From Polaromonas sp. JS666 (GTDB taxonomy: Bacteria; Pseudomonadota; Gammaproteobacteria; Burkholderiales; Burkholderiaceae_C), in contig NZ_FNHX01000018.1 in the NCBI RefSeq assembly GCF_900103405.1, positions 1 to 42,000 on the forward strand: 42,000 bases of DNA, read 5' to 3'. The translations under genes and the position numbers were made by a program. The notes under the pieces were generated by a model, which searched no databases, was not told the DNA's origin, and was given only the letters and a program-made list of their open reading frames with translations. This document shows positions 15,864-23,725 of this stretch, in pieces; positions within the stretch are counted from its first letter, which is position 1; every line of letters starts with the position of its first letter.

Positions 15864-16603
15864 GATATACCAACCCCGAATTGCTGGAACACCTGGCATC
15901 GGCCTATGTGCTGGGCACGCTGGCCGGCGGCGCGCGCCGCCGCTTTGAACGCCTGCAGCGCGACCGCATCGACGTACGCGTGCGTGTCACGCACTGGGAG
16001 GCGCGCCTGGGCCAGCTGGCGCTGTCGGTGCCGGCGCACAAGCCTTCACCCCGGGTGTGGGCCGCGATCGCGGCGCGCACGCAGCCCGCGGGTACGCGGC
16101 AGGCGCCGCAGGGCAAAACCTCCTGGCTGGGCTGGCTCAAACCCGCCGGGTTTGGTGTTGGCGGGCTGGCGGCCGGTGTGGTCGCGGCGAGCGTATTTTT
16201 TATGGCCATGCCCACCCTGTTCATGTCCAGCGGCCAGCTCGCGATGCGCTCGGGCGAAAAGCTGCCGCAAAGTTATGTAGGCCTGCTGACCGACGCCCAG
16301 GGCAACGGCAAGCTGCTGGTCAGCTCGCTGCGCCACGGCAAGACCATGACGGTCAAGGTCATAGGCCCCATCACACCGCCCGCCAGCGGCAAGCTGGTGC
16401 TCTGGGCCGTGCCGGCCAACGGCCCGGCCTTCTCGCTGGGCGCGGTGCCGACCAGCGGCTCGGCGGTGTCCATACTGCCGGATACCTCTGAAAAGCTGCT
16501 GTCCAAGGTCGGCAAGCTGGTGGTGACGCTGGAGGCGGACGCCAACCCCACCAAGCCCGGCGAGACCGTGGTCTTCAGCGGCAATTGCGCCAAGCTGTGG
16601 TGA
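15860..16603 (+). CDS. RskA-type anti-sigma factor
   Basis: A 247-residue single-pass membrane protein. The cytoplasmic part (1-95) has the anti-sigma N-terminal helices (LLEHLASAYVLGTLAGGARRRFERL and WEARLGQLALSVP), one transmembrane helix spans about 97-120, and the periplasmic part matches the anti-sigma-K (RskA) domain (QSYVGLLTDAQGNGKLLVSS, PASGKLVLWAVP, FSLGAVPTSG). No zinc-binding HxxxCxxC motif is present. In the known family, such proteins hold the sigma factor at the membrane until a periplasmic signal triggers proteolysis. It overlaps the sigma gene by 4 bp, so the two are co-translated. Confidence 0.9.
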   Translation: MRYTNPELLEHLASAYVLGTLAGGARRRFERLQRDRIDVRVRVTHWEARLGQLALSVPAHKPSPRVWAAIAARTQPAGTRQAPQGKTSWLGWLKPAGFGVGGLAAGVVAASVFFMAMPTLFMSSGQLAMRSGEKLPQSYVGLLTDAQGNGKLLVSSLRHGKTMTVKVIGPITPPASGKLVLWAVPANGPAFSLGAVPTSGSAVSILPDTSEKLLSKVGKLVVTLEADANPTKPGETVVFSGNCAKLW

Positions 16604-16628
16604 GCCCCCGCGGCACGCACTCCCATCC

Positions 16629-17393
16629 ATGGCGCGCGCGGTGACGATTTTTGTAGCGGTCCTGCTGCTGGCTTACCTGGCCCTTTGCGCGGCGCTGTAT
16701 GTCTACCAGCGCTCGCTGATTTATTTTCCCCAACCCAAATCCTGGGGCGGACCGGCCACGACGCAGCAGCTCCAGGTCAAGGATGCGGAGCTGGTGCTCA
16801 CCGCGCGGCAAAGCACCGGGCCCAAGGCCATCGTCTACTTCGGCGGCAATGCCGAAGATGTCTCGGCCAACCTGCCGTCCTTCTCTGAAGCCTTCCCGGG
16901 CCACGCGATTTACCTGCTTCATTACCGGGGCTATGGCGGCAGCAGCGGCAGCCCCAGCGAGGCGGCACTGCAAAGCGATGCCCTGGCCTTGTTCGACCAC
17001 ATCGGCAAAACCCATGCGGAGGTCACCGTGGTGGGCAGGAGCCTGGGTTCGGGTGTGGCCGTCTGGGTCGCCAGCCAGCGGCCGGTGGCGCGCCTGATCC
17101 TGGTGACGCCTTACAACAGCATCCAGGAACTGGCCGCGCAACGTTTTCCCTGGTTTCCCATTTCCTGGCTGCTGGTCGACAAGTTTGAATCCTGGAAGTA
17201 CGCGCCCCAGGTCACGGCGCCCACGCTGCTGATCGCGGCCGGGCAAGACGAAGTCATCCCGGCGGCCAGTACCGAAAAGCTGTATGCGCAGTTCAAGAAG
17301 GGGACGGCCGCGCTCAAGGTGCTGCCCGGAACCTCGCACAACACGGTTTCGCAGCACCCGCAATACCTGCCCTTGTTTCAATCGATGCTGTGA
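16629..17393 (+). CDS. Membrane-anchored alpha/beta hydrolase (ABHD13/BEM46-like)
   Basis: A 254-residue protein with an N-terminal anchor helix (about 5-25) followed by an alpha/beta hydrolase domain. Nucleophile elbow GRSLGSG (S138), acid in AAGQDEVIP, and histidine in PGTSHNTV form a complete triad; YFPQPKSWGG and LLHYRGYGGSSG are typical of the ABHD13/BEM46 group. The substrate is unknown; esterase or thioesterase activity is plausible. It begins 25 bp after the anti-sigma gene with no terminator between, so it may be the third gene of the sigma operon. Confidence 0.82.
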   Translation: MARAVTIFVAVLLLAYLALCAALYVYQRSLIYFPQPKSWGGPATTQQLQVKDAELVLTARQSTGPKAIVYFGGNAEDVSANLPSFSEAFPGHAIYLLHYRGYGGSSGSPSEAALQSDALALFDHIGKTHAEVTVVGRSLGSGVAVWVASQRPVARLILVTPYNSIQELAAQRFPWFPISWLLVDKFESWKYAPQVTAPTLLIAAGQDEVIPAASTEKLYAQFKKGTAALKVLPGTSHNTVSQHPQYLPLFQSML

Positions 17394-17545
17394 GCGCCGC
17401 GTCCAGCCGGCCAAGGATGCTGCACTTTTTATTTGGTCCGCGCATACTGCCATGTGGCCTTCATTGGCAACAGGCGCTTTGAGCCGGCGTTCAAGGGAGG
17501 GGACCACCTCCGTCTATCAAATGGAAGAGAAAAGGGAAAGAAAAA

Positions 17546-18400
17546 ATGAATGTTTTGAAGATCGCTGCGTTTTCTGATGGAAGCACAGGCGGCAACCCCG
17601 CCGGCGTGATGATCACCGGCTTCTTTCCTGCCGACGCGGAAATGCAGCGGATCGCCGCGGAAGTGGGTTTTTCGGAAACGGTTTTTGCCGTCCCGGCAGG
17701 CGCCGGCTGGCGGGCGCGCTATTTCTCGCCGGAATCCGAAGTGCCTTTCTGCGGCCACGCAACGATTGCCCTGGGCGCGGCGCTGGCCCTTCAACACGGC
17801 GATGGCGTGTTTGCCCTGAGCCTGAACAAGGCCGACATCACGGTTGAAGGCAGGCGCAACGGAGACACCATTGCCGCCGCGCTGCAATCGCCGCCCACGC
17901 GCAGCCAGGCTGCGCCGGAAGCGCTGGTGCAGGCCACCCTGGAGCTGTTCGGCTACGGGCCGCCCGACCTGGACCCGCGCATTGCGCCGGCATTGGCCCA
18001 TGGTGGCGCGGATCACCTGGTGTTGACCCTGAACAGCCGCGAAAAGCTGGCGGCCATGCAATACAACCTGAACGCGGGCCGCGAACTGATGAACAAGGCG
18101 GGTTTGGTGACCATGCTCCTGGCTTACGCGGAAACGCCCCGGCTTTTTCACACGCGCAACCCCTTTGCGTCGGGCGGTGTGTACGAAGACCCGGCGACAG
18201 GCGCGGCCACCGCCGCTTTTGCGGGTTACCTGCGTGACCTGGATTGGCCGCACGGAGGCGCGATCGACATCGTGCAGGGTGAGGACATGGGTATGCGTTC
18301 GCGCTTGCATGCCCAGATTCCGCCTGCCCCGGGAGCCTCGATCAAGGTTTCCGGGACGGCGCGCATCATGCACGAGCTGGCTCAAGCCCATTACAAATAA
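17546..18400 (+). CDS. PhzF family isomerase/epimerase-like protein
   Basis: A 284-residue protein of the PhzF family (two diaminopimelate-epimerase-like domains). Family features: FSDGSTGGNPAGV at the N-terminus, the catalytic glutamate in GFSETVFAVP (E44), FCGHATIALGAAL, and the second-domain DPATGAATAAFAGYL. There are no phenazine genes nearby, so this is one of the many PhzF-like proteins of unknown substrate. A purine-rich leader (GAAAAGGGAAAGAAAAA) precedes the ATG. The gap of about 150 bp after the hydrolase gene suggests its own promoter. Confidence 0.88.
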   Translation: MNVLKIAAFSDGSTGGNPAGVMITGFFPADAEMQRIAAEVGFSETVFAVPAGAGWRARYFSPESEVPFCGHATIALGAALALQHGDGVFALSLNKADITVEGRRNGDTIAAALQSPPTRSQAAPEALVQATLELFGYGPPDLDPRIAPALAHGGADHLVLTLNSREKLAAMQYNLNAGRELMNKAGLVTMLLAYAETPRLFHTRNPFASGGVYEDPATGAATAAFAGYLRDLDWPHGGAIDIVQGEDMGMRSRLHAQIPPAPGASIKVSGTARIMHELAQAHYK

Positions 18401-18412
18401 ATACGAATTCCC

Positions 18413-18443
18413 CCGCATCCGATTTCCTTTTCACGTCGTTTGT
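18413..18443 (+). promoter_or_regulatory. ECF-type promoter candidate facing the TPR gene
   Basis: CGCATCC (18414-18420), a 16-bp spacer beginning GATTT, then CGTTTGT (18437-18443). It is the plus-strand twin of the site at 15153-15182: twelve leading bases (CGCATCCGATTT) and all seven of the second block agree, with equal spacing. Transcription would start near 18450, about 48 nt before the TPR start codon. It begins just after the PhzF stop codon. Confidence 0.58.
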
Positions 18444-18497
18444 ATAAGGTGCTGATTTGCAGCGCATCCAATTGACCAACACTTCAAGGAGCCCGAC

Positions 18498-18968
18498 ATG
18501 AACGCTTTTTCCATCCGCAACTTCATTGCCCTGCCCGTCGTCGCCCTGGCCCTGGCCGGTGCCGCCATGGCAGCCGACATCCAGACCACGCCGGTGCAGA
18601 ACGCGCAGATCGACGATTTCGCGGCCGGCAAGAAGGCCATAGACGCCAAGAACTGGTCCGAAGCCGTGAGCAGCTTCAACAAGGTCGTGGCCAAGAACCC
18701 GAAGAACGCCGACGCCTACAACTACCTCGGTTATTCCAACCGCTGGCTGGGCAAGTACGACGAGGCTTTTGCCGCCTACGGCAAGGCCCTGGCGCTGGAC
18801 CCCAATCACAAGGGCGCGCTCGAGTACTCGGGCATCGCCTACCTGAAGACCCACCAGAAGGCCCAGGCCGACGCCCAGTTGGCCAAGCTGCAGTCCATCT
18901 GCGCCAACTGCGAGGAAACCCGCGACCTGGCCAAGGCCGTGGCTGACTACAAGCCGGCCGCCAAATAA
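18498..18968 (+). CDS. Exported TPR protein
   Basis: A 156-residue protein with a signal peptide (cleavage near AAMA, residue 25) and tetratricopeptide repeats: WSEAVSSFNKVVAKNPKNADAYNYLGYSNRWLGKYDEAFAAYGKALALDPNHKGALEYSGIAYL has the TPR spacing of W/A-G-Y-A-P positions over two to three repeats. C-terminal CANC (C135, C138) could form a disulphide. It is probably a small periplasmic protein-protein adaptor. Its start has a good ribosome binding site (AAGGAG). It is preceded by the ECF-like site at 18413-18443 and followed by a strong terminator. Confidence 0.86.
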   Translation: MNAFSIRNFIALPVVALALAGAAMAADIQTTPVQNAQIDDFAAGKKAIDAKNWSEAVSSFNKVVAKNPKNADAYNYLGYSNRWLGKYDEAFAAYGKALALDPNHKGALEYSGIAYLKTHQKAQADAQLAKLQSICANCEETRDLAKAVADYKPAAK

Positions 18969-18993
18969 GAAGCGTCCAAGAAGCACCCGAACC

Positions 18994-19034
18994 CCTCCCG
19001 GCGCCGCCGTGCCGCCGTGCCGCCGGGAGGTTTT
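18994..19034 (+). terminator. Rho-independent terminator after the TPR gene
   Basis: The stem CCTCCCGGCG (18994-19003) pairs perfectly with CGCCGGGAGG (19021-19030) and is followed by TTTTG. The loop holds a repeated GCCGCCGT unit. It should end or attenuate transcripts from the TPR gene before the DUF6632 gene. Confidence 0.7.
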
Positions 19035-19083
19035 GCCAGCGGTTTGACATGCGCGGCCTGAGCTGATTCGAAAGAGAAAAACC

Positions 19084-19461
19084 ATGACCGACGCCAACCG
19101 CCTCAAATACCTGCGCATCGCGCTGCTGCTGATGGGGCTGACCTTTATCTTCGCGCTGTGGCCGCTCACCATGGTCTGGCCTTCGGGCTGGTCCTGGCAT
19201 GCCGAGGGGCGCTCCTACTACCTGGAGATGATCCTCGGCCTCTATGCGACCCTGGGCGTCTTCCTGCTGCTGGCGTCGCGCAACCCGCTGGCGCACCTGA
19301 GCCTGATCTGGTTTACCGTCTGGTCCAGCATCGTGCACGGCGGGATCATGGCAGTGCAGTCCTTCAGCGGCCAGCACACCATGGGCCACCTCTGGGGTGA
19401 CGTGCTGGCACTGTTTGTGGTGGCCGCCGTGCTGGCCGTATTGACACCCCGCCAAGCCTGA
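19084..19461 (+). CDS. DUF6632-type small membrane protein
   Basis: A 125-residue protein with about four hydrophobic helices (around 9-28, 48-66, 70-88 and 100-120). The pattern YLRIALLLMGLTFIFALWPL, MVWPSGWSWH, EMILGLYATLGVFLLLASRNP, and LIWFTVWSSIVHGGIM matches the family I know as DUF6632, of unknown function. A GAAAGAG purine tract lies before the start. The cupredoxin gene begins 15 bp downstream, so the two probably share a transcript. Confidence 0.78.
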   Translation: MTDANRLKYLRIALLLMGLTFIFALWPLTMVWPSGWSWHAEGRSYYLEMILGLYATLGVFLLLASRNPLAHLSLIWFTVWSSIVHGGIMAVQSFSGQHTMGHLWGDVLALFVVAAVLAVLTPRQA

Positions 19462-19476
19462 AACGAAAGAAATTCC

Positions 19477-20160
19477 ATGACACACGCTTCTTCTTCATCG
19501 CGGATGCTGGCATCCACCCTCTTGTCGCTGGCCGGCCTGGCCTTTTCCGCGGGGGCCGGCGCCGCCAGCCTCTCCGTTTTGGTGCTCGACAAGGAAGGCA
19601 AGCCGGCGCCCGATGCGGTTGTGGTGGTCGTGCCCTCGGCCAAAATCGGCGCGCCGCCCAAGCCCCTGCCCGAGCAGGTGACGATTTACCAGGAAAAAAT
19701 GCGCTTTGTGCCGGCCGTCAGTGTGGTGGGCGTGGGCGCCAAGGCCCAGTTCGTCAACAACGACCCCTGGGAACACCATGTGCGCGCCTCGGCCGCCGGT
19801 GCGGCGCAATTTAATAGCACCGCGGGCGAAGGCTTTGAACTGCGCCTGGACGGCAAGCCCGAAGGCAAGCCGGCCAAGACGGCCGATGCCACTTTCACCA
19901 AGGCCGGCGCCGTGCTACTGGGCTGCCACATCCACGGCTCCATGCGCGGCCATGTGTATGTGAGCGATTCGCCCTGGGCCGTGCTGACCAATGCCGAGGG
20001 CATCGCGCAGATCGAGCAATTGCCCGAAGGCGCGGCGCAGATCAGGGTCTGGCACACCGACCAGCTGATAGACATCGCGCCGCAGACCCATACCGTGACG
20101 GCCTCGCCGGGCAAGCTCAGCCTGCAGCTCAGCGTGGTGCCGCGCCGCCGCCGGATCTGA
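19477..20160 (+). CDS. Exported cupredoxin ('methylamine utilisation'/plastocyanin-like), copy 2
   Basis: A 227-residue paralogue of the protein at 13152-13820, with the same architecture: signal peptide about 1-29, an N-terminal SVLVLDKEGKPAPDAVVV strand pair, candidate copper ligands H100 or H101 (NNDPWEHHV), C150, H153 and M156 in LLGCHIHGSM, a C-terminal QLPEGAAQIRVWHTDQLIDI segment and a terminal arginine run (RRRRI). The two copies are similar throughout but clearly diverged, so the duplication is not recent. It follows the DUF6632 gene by 15 bp. The electron-transfer partner is unknown. Confidence 0.86.
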   Translation: MTHASSSSRMLASTLLSLAGLAFSAGAGAASLSVLVLDKEGKPAPDAVVVVVPSAKIGAPPKPLPEQVTIYQEKMRFVPAVSVVGVGAKAQFVNNDPWEHHVRASAAGAAQFNSTAGEGFELRLDGKPEGKPAKTADATFTKAGAVLLGCHIHGSMRGHVYVSDSPWAVLTNAEGIAQIEQLPEGAAQIRVWHTDQLIDIAPQTHTVTASPGKLSLQLSVVPRRRRI

Positions 20161-20277
20161 GGGAAGCGGGCGCACACCCGCAAGCTGCCGGCCAACAGGC
20201 CGAAGCCATGACGACATATGCCTGACATGTCCGGCGGATACAACCGCTGGCATCACTGACTCGCAAGGATACGTCTC

Positions 20278-21585
20278 ATGCTGCATGCCAATCGCCGCGG
20301 TTTTGTCATGGGCCTCATGGCCACCGCCTCGATCACCGCCGTCAAGGCCCAAACCCCAACCCAGGCGACCACCCTTAGCCTGCCGCTCCTGCCCGCGGGC
20401 GCGGCGCAGGCCATCGCCACCGACCACGACTACTGGGCCGCCGTGCGTTCGCTTTACACCGTGACGCCCAAAACGGTGAACCTGGAAAACGGCTACTGGG
20501 GCATCATGGCCGACCCGGTGCGCAGCGAGTACCAGGCCAAGACCGACATGGTGAACCGCGAGAACTCCTACTACGCGCGTTCGCAGTTCGACGGCGACGC
20601 GGGCGAGGCCCGCAAGCTGCTGGCCGCCGCCGTGGGCACCGCCCCCGGCGAAATCGCCTTCACGCGCGGCGCCACCGAAGCCCTGCAGTTACTGATAGGC
20701 GGCTACAACAAGCTCAGCCCCGGCGACAGCGTGCTGTTTAGCGACCTGGACTACGACTCCATGCAGTACGCGATGAACTGGCTCAAGGACAGGCGCGGCG
20801 TGAACGTGGTGAAGTTCAACATCCCCGAGCCCGCCACGCGCGACGCCGTGCTGCAGGCCTATCGGGACGCCCTGGCGAACAACCCGAAAACCAGGCTCTT
20901 GCTGCTCACGCATGTGAGCCACCGCACCGGGCTGGTAATGCCGGTGGCCGAGATCGCCGCCATGGCCAGGGCGCGCGGCGTGGACGTGGTGCTGGACGCC
21001 GCGCATTCCTGGGGCCAGATCGATTTCAAGGTGGCCGACCTCGGCGTGGACTTCGTGGGCTTCAACCTGCACAAATGGATAGGCGCGCCCGTCGGCCTGG
21101 GCTTTATGTACATCGCCAAAGGGCGGCTGGCCGACATAGACCGCGCGATGGCCGACGAGGACTGGCCGGCCGACGACATACGCTCGCGCGTGCACAGCGG
21201 CACCTCCAATTTCGCGGCCCTGCTGACCCTGCCCAGGGCGCTGGCCCTGCATGCGGAAATCGGCCCCAAGGCCAAAGAGCTGCGCCTGCGCTACCTGCGC
21301 GACTACTGGGTCAGCCGCGCCCGCGAATTCAGGGGCGTGGACATCCTGACGCCGGACCAGCCCGGCATGGCCGCCGGCATCACCTCCTTTCGCCTGGCCG
21401 GCAGGACCACGCCGGACGACTACAAGGCGCTGGTGGCCCAGCTGCGCGACAGCTACGGCGTGCTGACGGTGCGCCGCACCGGTGTGGCCAAGGGGCCTTG
21501 CATACGCGTGTCACCGGCGCTCTACACCACCGAGGCCGACCTGGACCGCCTGGTTTCGGCCTTGAAGGCCCTCACCGCGGCCTAA
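20278..21585 (+). CDS. Tat-type exported PLP enzyme, class V aminotransferase / isopenicillin-N-epimerase-like
   Basis: A 435-residue fold-type I PLP protein. The N-terminus NRRGFVMGLMATASITAVKA has a twin-arginine motif followed by a hydrophobic stretch and an A-x-A-like end, pointing to folded export with cofactor. The enzyme domain is complete: TRGATEALQLLI (phosphate contact), D240 in VVLDAAHSWGQ, and the Schiff-base lysine K266 in FNLHKWIGAP; VHSGTSNFAA is also typical. Substrate unknown; relatives include cysteine desulfurase-like and epimerase-like enzymes. The start has AAGGA about 9 nt upstream. It lies about 120 bp after the second cupredoxin, without a terminator that I can see. 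Confidence 0.86.
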   Translation: MLHANRRGFVMGLMATASITAVKAQTPTQATTLSLPLLPAGAAQAIATDHDYWAAVRSLYTVTPKTVNLENGYWGIMADPVRSEYQAKTDMVNRENSYYARSQFDGDAGEARKLLAAAVGTAPGEIAFTRGATEALQLLIGGYNKLSPGDSVLFSDLDYDSMQYAMNWLKDRRGVNVVKFNIPEPATRDAVLQAYRDALANNPKTRLLLLTHVSHRTGLVMPVAEIAAMARARGVDVVLDAAHSWGQIDFKVADLGVDFVGFNLHKWIGAPVGLGFMYIAKGRLADIDRAMADEDWPADDIRSRVHSGTSNFAALLTLPRALALHAEIGPKAKELRLRYLRDYWVSRAREFRGVDILTPDQPGMAAGITSFRLAGRTTPDDYKALVAQLRDSYGVLTVRRTGVAKGPCIRVSPALYTTEADLDRLVSALKALTAA

Positions 21586-21661
21586 GGCGGTTCCCCCGGC
21601 CACACCGGCCGTTGACAGAAGCTTTCACGAAACTTACATTGAAGCCTCGCACGGAGGCTTT

Positions 21662-21994
21662 ATGTTTGATCCCTCTGATCCTTCCAACCCTTCTTCAACA
21701 TCGGTCCGGTCGCTGTACTGGCACCACATCACGCTGGCCCAGCTGCAGCGTGTCAAGGACTGGCGCGAGGCGCAGCGGGGGGCCCACCCCCTCGAATGCC
21801 AGCTCTGGGAAGCGGTGCTGACCGCCTGGCTCATGGGCTGGACGGGCTGGCTGCCGGCCTACGCCTTTGAGGCGGCCTGGGCGTACCCACTGTGCGTGCT
21901 GGGCCTGCTGGCGCCGCGACTGTATGTGTATGCCAGGGCGCGGGCGCACCTTGCACGGCGTCTCAGGTGTGACTGGCTGGAATTGGTCGTCTGA
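21662..21994 (+). CDS. Small membrane protein of unknown function
   Basis: A 110-residue protein that I do not recognise. GGAGG lies 7 nt before the ATG. After a serine/proline-rich start there is a helical, charged segment (ITLAQLQRVKDWREAQRGAHPLE) and two hydrophobic helices (about 50-68 and 72-88) followed by a basic tail. It is 14 bp upstream of the enoyl-CoA hydratase-family gene and probably shares its transcript. The open frame on the other strand in this region has no such signals. Confidence 0.7.
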   Translation: MFDPSDPSNPSSTSVRSLYWHHITLAQLQRVKDWREAQRGAHPLECQLWEAVLTAWLMGWTGWLPAYAFEAAWAYPLCVLGLLAPRLYVYARARAHLARRLRCDWLELVV

Positions 21995-22008
21995 ACTAGA
22001 GTGGTGGG

Positions 22009-22869
22009 ATGAATGCTCCCACCCCACTCTCCCTGACCTGCTTCACCCTCAACACCAGCCATCACATCGCCCACCTGGTGCTGAATCGCCCCGAGGCGAT
22101 GAACACCATGCACCCGCTGTTCTGGCGCGAGCTGGACGCGGCGCTCACCCACATCCACCAAAGCGGCGAGGCGCGTGTATTGGTGATCTCGAGCACTGGC
22201 AAACACTTCAGTGCCGGCATGGCACTGGAGACCTTCGGCAGCGAGATCGCCCTGGACGACAGCAGCCCCGAAGGCCGTGCCGCCATCTTCGACCTGCTTG
22301 CCGGCATGCAAGCCACCTTCAGCAAACTCGAAACCCTGCGTATCCCGGTGATCGCGGCCATCCAGGGCGGCTGCATAGGCGGCGCGGTCGACATGGTGAC
22401 GGCCTGCTGCCTGCGCTACGCCACGGCCGACGCGTTCTTCTGCATCCAGGAGATCAACATCGGCATGGTGGCCGACGTGGGCACCTTGCAGCGCCTGCCC
22501 AAGCTGCTGCCGCTGGCCGTCGTCAAGGAGCTGGCCTACACTGGGCGCCGCCTGCCGGCCGCCAGGGCGCTGGGCTACGGCCTGGTCAATGAGGTGTTCG
22601 AGTCAGCCGAGGCCATGCTGGCGGCCGCCATGCAGTGCGCGAACGAAATCGCCGCCAAGCCGCCGGTGGCCGTCTGGGGCACCAAACAGGCCGTGCACTA
22701 TGCGCGCGACCACTCGGTGGACGATGCGCTCAAACAGATGGGCTGGCTGCAGGGCGCGATCTGGAGCAACGCCCATGTGCGCGAGTCCGTGACGGCCATG
22801 AAGGAAAAGCGCGCGGGGCAGTTCCCGGGGCTGACGCCGCTGAAGAACTTCAGCGAGTTCGGGCAGTAA
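22009..22869 (+). CDS. Delta3,5-Delta2,4-dienoyl-CoA isomerase-like crotonase
   Basis: A 286-residue crotonase-fold enzyme. It shares the catalytic set of mammalian dienoyl-CoA isomerase (ECH1): D128 in GGAVDMVTAC, E148 in FFCIQE and D156 in MVADVGTLQRLPK align with Asp176, Glu196 and Asp204 of the rat enzyme. KHFSAGMAL forms the oxyanion-hole strand. The expected reaction is moving double bonds of 3,5-dienoyl-CoA in the breakdown of odd-position unsaturated fatty acids. There is no peroxisomal or export signal. No other beta-oxidation gene is adjacent. It converges with queF, 11 bp between ends. Confidence 0.88.
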   Translation: MNAPTPLSLTCFTLNTSHHIAHLVLNRPEAMNTMHPLFWRELDAALTHIHQSGEARVLVISSTGKHFSAGMALETFGSEIALDDSSPEGRAAIFDLLAGMQATFSKLETLRIPVIAAIQGGCIGGAVDMVTACCLRYATADAFFCIQEINIGMVADVGTLQRLPKLLPLAVVKELAYTGRRLPAARALGYGLVNEVFESAEAMLAAAMQCANEIAAKPPVAVWGTKQAVHYARDHSVDDALKQMGWLQGAIWSNAHVRESVTAMKEKRAGQFPGLTPLKNFSEFGQ

Positions 22870-22880
22870 GCGCAAGCCGC

Positions 22881-23708
22881 CTACTGGCGCGCGGTGCGCA
22901 CGCTGGAGGGCAGCGCCTGCGGGTGGCTGGTGCGAAAGGGGTTGATGTCCAGCCCGCCGCGGCGCGTGTAGCGCGCATAGACCGAGAGCTTGAGCGGTTT
23001 GCAGCGCGTCCAGATGTCCATGAAGATGCGCTCCACGCACTGCTCATGGAACTCGTTGTGGTTGCGAAAGCTCACCAGGTACTGCAGCAGGCCTTCCTGG
23101 TTGATCTGCGGGCCCGCGTAGCGTATCTGCACGCTGCCCCAGTCGGGCTGGCCGGTGACCAGGCAGTTGCTCTTGAGCAGGTTGCTGGTCAGGGTCTCCT
23201 CGACCGGCGGCTCGTCGAATTCGGCAAACAGCAGTTCGGGCGCGGGCTGGTAGTGGATGCACTCCACGTCCAGCCGGTCCAGGTTCAGGCCGTCGAGTTC
23301 ATGCACGGGTTCGCGGTCGAAGAGCTCGGGGCCCAGGGTAGTGATGCCTACGCCGCTGCCAATCACGGCATTGAGGTCGGCCCGTATGCGCTCGCGCACC
23401 TCGCGCGCGTCGGCAAAACGCGTGTTGTTAAAGCTGTTGAGGTAGAGCTTGAAGGACTTGCTCTCGACGATGTTGGGCGACTCGCAGGGCACGGTGATGT
23501 GGGCCAGCGCCACCTGCGGCTTGCCGCGCAGGTTGAGCCAGCTCAGCTCAAATGCCGTCCACAGGTCGGCGCCGAAAAAAGGCGGCGTGCCGGTGACGCC
23601 GATTTCGGCGCGTTTGCCCTCGCGCGGGATAGGGAAGAGCAGCGAAGCGTCGTATTGGTCGATATAGGCCGAGGCCTTGCCCAGCTGGGATTGTTCAGGG
23701 GTGTTCAT
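22881..23708 (-). CDS. queF: NADPH-dependent 7-cyano-7-deazaguanine reductase
   Basis: A 275-residue long-form (two-domain) QueF that reduces preQ0 to preQ1 in queuosine tRNA modification. The family motif ESKSFKLYLNSFN is at about 82-94, and the catalytic Cys and Asp are C182 and D189 in KSNCLVTGQPDWGS, equal to Cys190 and Asp197 of the E. coli enzyme. The C-terminal half has the second T-fold (FRNHNEFHEQCVERIF). Other que genes are not in the window. No preQ1 riboswitch could be seen in the very short gap to the next gene. Confidence 0.95.
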   Translation of the reverse strand: MNTPEQSQLGKASAYIDQYDASLLFPIPREGKRAEIGVTGTPPFFGADLWTAFELSWLNLRGKPQVALAHITVPCESPNIVESKSFKLYLNSFNNTRFADAREVRERIRADLNAVIGSGVGITTLGPELFDREPVHELDGLNLDRLDVECIHYQPAPELLFAEFDEPPVEETLTSNLLKSNCLVTGQPDWGSVQIRYAGPQINQEGLLQYLVSFRNHNEFHEQCVERIFMDIWTRCKPLKLSVYARYTRRGGLDINPFRTSHPQALPSSVRTARQ

Positions 23709-23725
23709 GTGGACTCGATTGTCTT

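Noticed and set aside
16620..16650. A third CATCC-N16-CG match at the start of the hydrolase gene
   Set aside because: The second block is CGATTTT, not CGTTTGT, and the site overlaps the start codon, so it is not a usable promoter for that gene.
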